A stretch of DNA of 64,000 bases from Diphasiastrum complanatum. Its lineage: Eukaryota > Streptophyta > Lycopodiopsida > Lycopodiales > Lycopodiaceae. The stretch spans positions 1,599,844-1,663,843 of the forward strand of contig CM055101.1 of NCBI GenBank assembly GCA_029204225.1. Reading direction: 5' to 3'. Positions within the stretch are counted from its first letter, which is position 1, and each line of letters starts with the position of its first letter. Of the stretch, positions 55,982 to 64,000 are shown one piece after another. The notes beneath the pieces were generated by a model. That model was not told the origin of the DNA, did not search any database, and was given only the letters and a program-made list of their open reading frames with translations. The translations under genes and the position numbers were made by a program.

Positions 55982-56567
55982 TTGTGTTTCAGGTTATGAA
56001 GGAGGAAATCAGATCTATCAATGATTTGGTGAAGATATCAAGTCTAGAGCATGCTAGAGAGGATTCTACACCAAAATCGGATTTTTTGCTTTTGTAGATT
56101 GGATCTTTTGTAGATCAAAACACTAAATAGGTCAATATACTTGTTTAATTCCGTTTTTCGAATTTACATGCTGGATTTGGCCAATTTTTGGATCATTAGT
56201 TCAGCCTAAGTGGTGGATTATAGATTGCATCAAATTTTCAGCATTTGCATGTAGATTTGGAATAGTCAATTTTTTGTGATTTTGTCAAAACCCTAATTTT
56301 GATTGGATCTCTAGATAGTGAGTTTGTTGGACTTCATTTGAGTGTGTTTCAATCTTAGGAAATGGCAAAAGTCATTAGATTGAGGATAGATCATAGGTTG
56401 ATCAAGATTCCATGATTCTATGTGTTGATTTGCTTGGATAAGTGCTAGAAGAGAATTTGTGAGATAGTTTCAAATCTTGGTGATTTCTTTTGAAAGCATT
56501 TGTTGTTGTTCAAAGGACTACTTTGTGCATTGAAACAGGTTGAAAGAGAAGATCAGGTCATTGCTAC
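55982..56567 (+). other. cop-C untranslated leader
   Basis: This stretch of 586 bases between primer site and gag ATG has no conserved frame. It would carry packaging signals, which cannot be located by eye. Confidence 0.6.
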
Positions 56568-59500
56568 ATGGCGCCCTCAATTGGAGTCATGTTGGAAGCC
56601 AATGATAGGCTTACCTCAAGTAACTATTCATTATGGAAAGTGAGGATGGAGTCACTTCTTGAGATGAATGATGTTTTGGATATTGTTGTAGGTTTGGAGG
56701 AGAGACCAACAACACAACAAGATCAATTGAGGTATGACAAGAGGGCCAAGAAGGCTCTACACATGATAAAGATGAATGTTATCAATGAACTTCTCAAGGA
56801 AGTTGGTAAGTGCACATCATCTTTGGAAACCCTGAACTCATTGAAGAAGCTTTATGAATCCAAGTCTACTTCTAGAGTGTTGACTCTAAGAAGGCAAATC
56901 TTTTCTTGTTTGAAAAAGAATGAAGAAAGTCCAAGTACTTTTGTTTTGAGAATGAAAGCATCGAATGATGAGTTGGCTTGCATTGATGAGAGCATTAAGG
57001 AAGGAGAGCTTATTCAAGTGATTCTTAATGCCTTGTTGGATGCTCATGCTAACATTGTTCAAAGTATTGCTATTCAAAAGACTTTGCCAAGTTTGATGGA
57101 TCTTCAAGAGATCTTGATCAATGAGGAATATAGGCTTCAAGCAAGAGGTGGATCTACATCGACACTTCAAGAGGATGCTATGTTCACAAAGGGCAAATTC
57201 AAGGGCAAAACCAAAAGCAAGTGGTCTAAAGGGCAAGATCAAGTGGATGCTTCTTCAAGTGGCAAAAAGAAGGATAGATCAAAGCTCAAGTGCTTCTATT
57301 GTGGCATCAAAGGACACTTTGCAAGTGAGTGCTACAAGAAGAAGAGAGATCAAGGAGACAAGCAAGATAATCTTACTCTTGATGAAGATGGTTTGGATGT
57401 GCAAGATGCAAATGATGATGCTTTTGTGATGTCTTCATGTATGCTTTCTAATGATGGAGATCTAGATCCTTGGTGGATTGATAGTGGAGCAAGTTCACAC
57501 ATGACCTTTCACAAAGAGTACTTCACTTCTTTGTTGGTATATGGAGATGACAAGAGGGTGATCTACACGGCCAATGATGGTGAGTGTGCAATCAAAGGGA
57601 TTGGCACAATTCCTATTTCTCTCTCTACAAATAGGAATGTTCATTTGGAGGATGTCTTGTTTATTTCATCTATTACCAAGAATTTGCTTAGTGTGAGTCA
57701 AATGCTAAGTAAGGGCCTCAAGGTGGAGTTTGATGGAGATGCTTGTTTGATCAAAAGGAAGGATGTCTTGATTGGAAAAGGTAAAAGACAAGGGAATTTG
57801 TTCAAACTTGATGCTTGTGTTATTGCTAACCAAGTTGGACGTGTTGCAAGGGAGCAAATTTCTATTGAAGAGGTTTGGCACAAAAGGATGGGACACCTCA
57901 ACTTCAAGTCATTGGAGGTAATGGCAGGGAAGAAGGTTGTGATTGGTCTTCCAAGTTCCTTAAGTAATAACAAGCATGTTTGTGAGTCTTGTGCTTTGTC
58001 TAAGTCACATAGGCTACCTTATACTAGATCTATTTCTAGATATACAACGCCTTTTCAACTTGTACATTCGGATATTCATGGATTTACTACAATTAGCAAT
58101 AGTGGAGCTAAGATGTATGTAACATTCATTGATGATTTTAGTAGATTTTGTTGGATCTATCTACTAAAGAGCAAGGATGAAGTGTATGATGTCTTTGTCA
58201 AGTTCAAGAATGCAAGGGAGAACCAATTCTCCACAAAGATCAAGTGCTTGAGAGGTGACAATGGTGGTGAGTACATATCTAACAAGTTCAAGGCCTTTTG
58301 TGATGAGCATGGGATCAAGAGGGAGTATACAACATCAAGGACCCCACAACAAAATGGAGTGGCTGAAAGGAAGAATAGAACTTTATGTGAAAGTGCTAAA
58401 GCTATGAGGTTAAGTGCTAATCTTGACAAACCATTCTGGGATCAAGCTTTGTTGTGTGCCAATTTCTTGTGCAATAGGTGGCCGAATGCTATTTTGGATG
58501 GAAGGACACCTTTTGAGATGCTATTCAAGAGGAGGCCAGGTGTCAACTTTTCTAAGAACCTTTGGATGCACATGCTATGTCAATGTTACTCTTGATGATA
58601 GGACCAAGGAGGATCAATCTTCAAGAAGAGGTGATTTTGTTGGATATAGTGAGGTGAGTAAAGCCTACAAGGTTTACATTCCTTCTACTAACAAAGTGAT
58701 TGTTGGTAGAGATGTCATTTTTATGAGGGAAACATTCCAAAGGTGTCTTCAATTATGATTGATGGTAAAGTGGACGGATCTAACATTCTTGATGTTGATG
58801 AGAAGGATCCTACTTTGGATGGTTGTGATGATGGACCTTCATCAAGTCAAAAGCCAAGGAGAACATCAAGAGAAAGACAAGTACCTTCAAGGCTCACATA
58901 TGATCAAAAGGGTAAGCAAGTAGTTTCTGGAAATTATGTTGCTTTCCTAACCTCTTTGGATGAGCCTACAAGTGTAGATCAAGCAAGGAAAGAAGAGGAG
59001 TGGATCCAAGCAATGGATCTTGAGTATCAAGCTCTTATGAAGAATGGAACATGGAGATTGGTGGAGTTGCCTAAGGACAAGAAAGCTATTGGATGCAAAT
59101 GGATCTTCAAGGTGAAGACAAACCAAGATGGATCTATCAACAAGTACAAGGCAAGGTTAGTGGCAAAAGGTATGCTCAACAACAAGGAAATGACTATGAT
59201 GAGACCTTTGCACCGGTGGCAAAGATGGTAAGCATTCGAATCATCATTTCACTTGCTACACTTTATGGATGGGATCTATGAAAAATGGACATTTCAAATG
59301 CATTCTTGAATGGTGATCTTGAGGAGGAAGTATACATGGAGCAACCCGAGAGCTACATCTCATCAACAAAGCCAAATCATGTGTGTCTTCTACAAAAGAG
59401 TTTGTATGGCCTTAAGCAAGCACCAAGGAGTTGGTATGCTAAGCTTAACACTTTTTTACTCTCTCAAGGATTTGTTATGAGTGAGTATGATCATTCACTT

Positions 59501-60519
59501 TATTATAGGTTTGTTGGAAATGATGTTACCATCTTGCTAATCTATGTGGATGATATCATCTTGAGTGGTGGAGACAATCAAGATGTGGAGGATATCAAGA
59601 ATGCTCTTAAGAAGGAGTTTGAGGTGCATGATCTTGGCAATTTGCATTACATTTTAGGAATAGAAGTCATTACATATTCTCAATCTACTTTCATTTGTCA
59701 AGAGAAGTATGCTAATTCTATTCTAGAAAGATTTCATATGGTAGATGCAAAAGCTATTGATACACCTATGGAGTCTCATGTAAAGCTTACTATAAGAGGT
59801 AATGAAAATCCTTCAAGGACATTACTCTCTATAGAAAGCTAGTTGGTTCACTCATCTATCTAACCATTACTAGACCTGATCTAAGCTATTGTGTTGGAAG
59901 ATTGAGTCAATTCATGCAAGATCCTAGTGAGGAGCATTGGAAGCTAGGAAAGCAAGTTTTGAGGTACATCATTGGAACTCAAGATTTGGGCATATTGTAT
60001 GAGGGATCATCACCTTATCTTTTTGGATTTTCAGATTCGGAATATGATGGAGATGTAATGGATAGGAAATCCATTAGTTCTTATTGTATTTTCATAGGTG
60101 ATGGAGCTATATCATGGATGTCAAAGAAACAAGCCACTATCTCATTGTCATCTAGTGAGGCCGAGTACAAAGCTCTTACACATTGCACAAGGGAGATGGT
60201 ATGGATCAAAAGGATGATCAAGGATCTTCACTTGATGCATTTTTCAAAGAGCCCAATCATCTTTTGTGACAATCAATCAGCCCAAAGAATGGCATCCAAT
60301 CCTATCCTTCATGCTAGGAGCAAGCATATTGAGATACAATATCATTTTGTGAGGGAGCGAGTCATTGCAAAGGAGGTGGAACTTCAACATGTGTCTTCAA
60401 GAGAATGTGTAGCTGATATCTTCACCAAAGCATTGGGAAAAGACTTGTTAATGAAGCATAGGACTTCACTTGGAGTATTATCAAAGTCTATGCTAAAACT
60501 AGTTGAAGAGGGAGTGTGA
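56568..60519 (+). pseudogene. cop-C gag-pol polyprotein (four frameshifts, one stop)
   Basis: The first frame (56,568-58,595, 675 codons) holds gag with a UBN2-type core and a CCHC knuckle CFYCGIKGHFASEC (residues 242-255), the protease motif WIDSGAS (Asp at residue 305), gag-pre-integrase WHKRMGHLNF (about 436-445) and the integrase core with catalytic Asp502, Asp564 and Glu600. The frame then shifts near 58,551. Later segments hold the integrase C-terminal part (FGCTCYVNVTLDDRT), the RT start (EEWIQAMDLEYQALMKNG, GCKWIFKVKTNQDG), a shift near 59,173, a stop at 59,279-59,281, the RT centre (LYGLKQAPRSWY; YVDD at 59,543-59,554), a shift near 59,818, and RNase H (FGFSDSEYDGD, SSSEAEYKAL, FCDNQSAQ) to the stop at 60,517-60,519. 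A further shift lies near 58,741. The four shifts are single-base changes, mostly in short runs. The encoded proteins would make virus-like particles and cDNA; no single product is now possible. Confidence 0.92.
60502..60514 (+). other. cop-C polypurine tract
   Basis: GTTGAAGAGGGAG ends directly at the 3' LTR and overlaps the last pol codons. It would prime plus-strand synthesis. Confidence 0.85.
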
Positions 60520-61160
60520 AAGATTCAACTAGTTTCATCACATTTTGCAATATATATTTGGCATATTCAGGCCAAAACTTGTTTTAGACTTAGAGGTCGA
60601 CTTTTCAAAGTTTATTAGTCTAAATTTCATTTGAATAAACACTTTTTGAAAGTGTGGGAAAGATAGAATGCGAGTTTGAGTAGATTCAATTTGAATAAGT
60701 TGGGTACATTGAATCTAGACCCAAAATTGGTAGGGTTAGCATTTTGGTGGGAAAGCCAAGTGGCCAAATAGGGTTTGGACCTGCTATAAAAGAATGTAAC
60801 TCATGGAGAGAGTCATCTTCTCTCTTCTCTATCTCATTTCATGCTTATACATGGTTCTCTTGGGTTCTACTATCCATTGGTGCACTATCTTGGTGATTGC
60901 TTGGCATTCTATGTGTAGAATGATCTATATTTAGTATTTTTGGATCCACACGTGTGAAATACAGTAGCTTGCTGGTTTTGTATGGACAGCAACAGTACAT
61001 AATCATTTCATTCAAGTTTGATCAAGTTCTATTAGTGTTTGCATCTCAAATTGTGTGTAGATGCTGATTTTTCTACATTGGTGAAATTGGTAGTGTATTT
61101 TTCTTTCTAACCAAAGATCATTCAAGTAGATTGGATCTTAAGGATCTGAAATCTTTCACA
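60515..61160 (+). repeat. cop-C 3' LTR
   Basis: TGTGAAAGAT to ATCTTTCACA, followed by TTTGT. It keeps a TATAAAAG box at about 60,784. It lacks 4 bases near its start relative to the 5' LTR. Confidence 0.95.
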
Positions 61161-61235
61161 TTTGTCACCACCACGGTCAATATCATTTCTGAAGACACGT
61201 ACAAGAGATTGAACATGAAGTGGTCAAATCATAGT
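61161..61235 (+). pseudogene. Aspartic-protease-like remnant, right of cop-C
   Basis: The plus frame reads VTTTVNIISEDTYKRLNMKW. The NIISEDTYKRL pattern resembles the stretch following the active-site DTGA in Ty3/gypsy proteases. The active-site part is not intact. It continues the gene interrupted at 55,319. Confidence 0.45.
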
Positions 61236-61248
61236 GACCAACATAATA

Positions 61249-61552
61249 TCTTGGGTTCACTTATCCATTGGTGCACTATCTTGGTGATATCTTGCAATCT
61301 TGTGTGTAGAATGCTCATATTTTGCTATTTTTGGGTCCACACGTGGGAAGTACAATAGGGTATCGTTATTGTACAGACAACAACTTCATTTTGTCATATA
61401 TTTGATGTTTGATCAAGTTCTTATTGAGTTTGCATCTCTTTCATTGAGTAGATACTGATTTTTCTACATTGGCAATGTTGTATGTTGTGTTGACTATCTA
61501 ACCAAAGATCAAAGGACACATTTTGGATCTTATTGATCTAAAATTCTTCATA
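61249..61552 (+). repeat. Partial LTR related to 54,203-54,897
   Basis: It matches the last ~300 bases of the older LTR (from TATCCATTGGTGCAC to the end, here CTTCATA). Both are followed by TTAAAT, so the LTR end and its flank may have been duplicated together. Confidence 0.65.
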
Positions 61553-62225
61553 TTAAATGAATAAACTAAGAGTTTCAATCTTTCAAAGTCTTAGCATTTT
61601 TTTCCTTTGTTGTTTTTCTTGACTGTTGCATTTTGGACTATGTTTTGACTGTTGCATTTTGAACTATGTTTCGCACAGTCTGCATTTTTGAACTGTTTCG
61701 TCTCACAATTCGCATTTTTGGTCATGAGGAAAATTTAACACTAAGTAAAAAACACTTAGAAAATGATTTTAGCCAACTCTTGCGACACTGTCGCATTTTG
61801 GAGAAAAAGGCGACACTGTCTTTAAATGCCTTAGAAATGTTTTCTGGTCTACTGTCATGCTTTTCGTATTTCGGGAAAAAGCGATATTGTCGGCTTTTTC
61901 ACCCTTCCAAAAAAAGCAACATTGACGAGTTGTTCACCCTTCAAAGAAAAAGTGATGTTGTTTCCAAATGCCTTAGAAAAGCTTTCTAGCCAACTATCGT
62001 ATTTTTGCCTTTAAAAAAAAATGACACTCGCCAAATGCCTTCCAGATAAAAATGAAGGTGCCCATAAAAAAGTGAGACTGCCTTTGAAAAGCAACTCTAC
62101 CCTTGAAAATGTGACACTGCCCTTAAAATTGCGACACTGTCTTTTGGCAAAATGTGAAGGTCTGCAATATGAAACGGGGCAGACAGCGGCTAATGCACAG
62201 AGGATAGCGACGAAAAACTAGAATC
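61553..62225. repeat. Degenerate short-repeat region
   Basis: Motifs such as GCGACACTGTC, CTTTAAATGCCTTAGAAA and GACTGTTGCATTTTG recur with much variation. Two open frames (61,666-61,989; 62,021-62,221) follow from the repeat and show no domain. No larger unit length is clear. Confidence 0.45.
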
Positions 62226-62783
62226 AGTTTTGATTAAGCCTAATGCATTTCTTTTCATTAGATCTTTTAACTTAATCAGTTCCCTGGATTGACCACATAA
62301 GAACGAGATCACAGATGTAGACTGATGTAGTCATATATAATAGACAGAACCGTAAAAGGTTTGAGATAGTTTCAGAGTGAGTTTACAGATTGGCAGTAGC
62401 TAGTCATATTATTCATGAGAGAAAACATCTCTTATGCCAATGTGCTGATACGGAAAATATACAACACTCAAAAAAATTATTGTAAATTCAAATCTGATAA
62501 TAGAAGCAATTTTTTTAATGCTCTGTTATGTGATGTGTATGATCTGCAAGATTGGAATGCATGCTAGCAATAGATATCTTTCTGCTGTTGTTTTACTCAA
62601 CATTATCTGTTGTGTACAAGTTTAATTTTACAATGGATTGTGAGAAGCGATCTAGGGCTTGTAAGAGAATTAGACCATAGTCAGTAGTAGTAGCTATTCC
62701 TGCCAAGTTGGCTCTATCCAGCCTTCACCTTCAGGAACGTCGTAAACTCTCATCAACGGAGTTGTTTCACTCTTTCTTATCAA
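62226..62783 (+). repeat. Probable LTR of another copia element (cop-D), left end unknown
   Basis: A primer-binding site follows at 62,784, so the preceding bases should be a 5' LTR ending near TTTCTTATCA. A start near TGATAATAG (about 62,497) would give an LTR of about 285 bases, but no second LTR in the window can confirm it. Confidence 0.35.
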
Positions 62784-62796
62784 TGGTATCAGAGCC
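62784..62796 (+). other. cop-D primer-binding site
   Basis: TGGTATCAGAGCC, complementary to initiator tRNA-Met. Confidence 0.75.
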
Positions 62797-62836
62797 AAAA
62801 AAGCTCTATTAGACCTCCGTCTGATTCCTTCAGGTT

Positions 62837-63451
62837 ATGGCATCCATTAGCAGCATTCAATCAAAATTTGCACGATCCTTGACTCCTCAAGATCAAACTT
62901 CCTAACGTGGAAGATGAAGACTTCTCTCATACTGAAAGGAGAATGTCTATGGCTCTAAATTGATGGCACAGAAAAAATGCCCACAACCACTGGCAAAGAG
63001 CTATGGGAATGGAGAGAAAGAAACGACAAGCCAGTAGTCGTCCTATCTTTCTCCATCGAAGACAGCTTGACACTTGATCTAGCCACACCCTCAAATGCAA
63101 GAGAAAATGTTGGATACCTTGCTGACCAGATTTCATACAAAATCACGAAGCCAAATTATGCTTCTTGAAGATCAACTGACCAATCTAAGACGGGATGGTA
63201 AAGACCTCACCTCCTTTATCAGAAAAATGAAGGATCTATTTTTCTCACTACACAACTCTGGAACAGAGAATGCAGTCTCAATAGAAAAGCAACTCACATG
63301 CCTACTACGAGCTCTACCAAGATCGTTTCAGATGATCCAAACATTGCTTGCTAAAGATCCACAGATGATCCTTGAGAAGGCTATAATCAAGATCAGAGAA
63401 GAAGAGAAAGTCGGTGAACACCTTGATGAGAAGGATAGCTCTGATCAATAG
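62837..63451 (+). pseudogene. cop-D gag (broken)
   Basis: From ATG at 62,837 (MASISSIQSKFARSLTPQDQ) the frame stops early. The continuation in other frames gives FLTWKMKTSLILKGECLW and, after a stop, TTTGKELWEWRERNDK. From 63,095 an open frame of 118 codons holds the rest of a UBN2-type gag (LRRDGKDLTSFIRKMKDLFF, LTCLLRALPRSFQMIQTLLA). It ends TAG at 63,449-63,451, before any zinc knuckle. It differs from cop-A, -B and -C gags. Confidence 0.7.
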
Positions 63452-64000
63452 CAAACAATCTTCACACAAGCAATCTCCAACTAAAAAAAACTTGATGATT
63501 AATAATGGGTGTTGAAAGCTCAACAAATTCTAATTTTGTTTTTTTGGGCTATGACTATACAATTCAAAATATGCTCATGCCCAGGGGTCCAAAAGCACAT
63601 TTTTATGCAACTTAGGATTGTTCTACAATGTGGGTTTGTCCCTTGGGACTGTTCTAGAATGTGGTTTTGTCTTTGGTATGTTAGCTTTTAGTATTGATTA
63701 ACTATAGAATCCAAGAATTTGAGGAGCTAAGGAGACCACTTTGTTTCTAGTATTTTGTATTATAAATAGGTCTTAGTAACTCTTGTTTATGTAATATGGT
63801 CCTTGATTTTGCCTTTAGTTTTTTTTCCATGATTTTCCATGATTGATCATCCTTTGCTTATTAGTTAACACCATGTCTAGCCCAAGAGAATTCAAATTTT
63901 TTCGAGACCTAGATAGCTATTTATGCTTGTGTACACATGTTGTAATCCACACGTGTCAGCATGTTCACACATGTGAGAATAGGCCTAGGGTAGTTAGGAC
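63452..64000. other. No recognised gene
   Basis: AT-rich sequence up to the window end. No pol motif follows the cop-D gag, so the element is either deleted or interrupted here. Confidence 0.4.

Larger units (their letters stand above)
55320..61160 (+). mobile_element. cop-C, near-complete Ty1/copia retrotransposon
   Basis: The element has all structural parts: LTRs of 650 and 646 bases, a primer site, gag, protease, integrase, RT and RNase H in copia order, a polypurine tract and a 5-base target duplication. By eye the LTRs differ at about 20-25 positions plus a 4-base indel, roughly 3-4 percent, indicating an insertion that is recent relative to the other elements but not very recent. The coding region has several lesions, so it is non-autonomous now. 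It is inserted in the decayed gag-protease gene that flanks it. Confidence 0.95.

Noticed and set aside
58157-58429. Minus-strand frame inside cop-C integrase
   Set aside because: Shadow of the integrase coding sequence.

Overview
This window looks like retrotransposon-rich DNA from a land plant with a large, repeat-laden genome. The evidence is Ty1/copia elements with the plant-type primer site TGGTATCAGAGC, a chromodomain Ty3/gypsy element (chromovirus), a MITE-like repeat, and a multi-copy gene fragment resembling the plant BPS1/ROH1 family. The clade (fern, lycophyte, gymnosperm or angiosperm) cannot be settled from sequence alone. I found no intact host gene, tRNA, rRNA or CRISPR array. 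Almost every coding stretch is a broken piece of a mobile element.

Layout, left arm (1 to about 30.8 kb). This is an array of direct repeats of one composite unit. Unit starts can be placed at about 8,697, 17,373 and 27,927, plus an earlier unit cut by the window edge. An ideal unit reads: chromovirus integrase (minus strand), block R, block A', block A, block B, block C, cop-A LTR plus gag (variant 2), coiled-coil piece, gypsy-like 'LVYGM' piece, block D, block C, cop-A LTR plus gag (variant 1) plus protease/integrase/RT plus LTR, an 800-base spacer, then a BPS1/ROH1-like gene with its promoter and GA-rich leader. Each unit has its own internal deletions. Copies of one family share the same disabling changes, so the amplification appears to have copied already dead DNA.

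Middle and right arm (30.8 to 53.7 kb). Pieces of the same unit recur in inverted orientation (33.3-37.7, 44.6-46.5, 51.4-53.7 kb). They alternate with two copies of a second copia family (cop-B, minus strand, 30.9-33.3 and 46.5-51.4 kb), a plus-strand chromovirus integrase piece (37.9-38.4 kb) and a fourth BPS1/ROH1-like copy (39.6-40.9 kb). The stretch 40.9-44.6 kb is the least repetitive part and holds only microsatellites and short tandem repeats.

Right end (53.7 to 64 kb). A nearly complete copia element (cop-C, 55,320-61,160) has two LTRs of about 650 bases with perfect 10-base terminal inverted repeats, a primer site, a gag-pol region with four frameshifts and one stop, a polypurine tract and a 5-base target duplication (TTTGT). 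It sits inside a decayed older gag-protease gene, flanked by related LTR pieces at 54,203-54,897 and 61,249-61,552. A separate copia primer site and broken gag lie at 62.8-63.5 kb.

The most unusual content is the repeated gene-plus-promoter cassette of BPS1/ROH1 type, carried in at least four copies by units otherwise built from dead transposon pieces.
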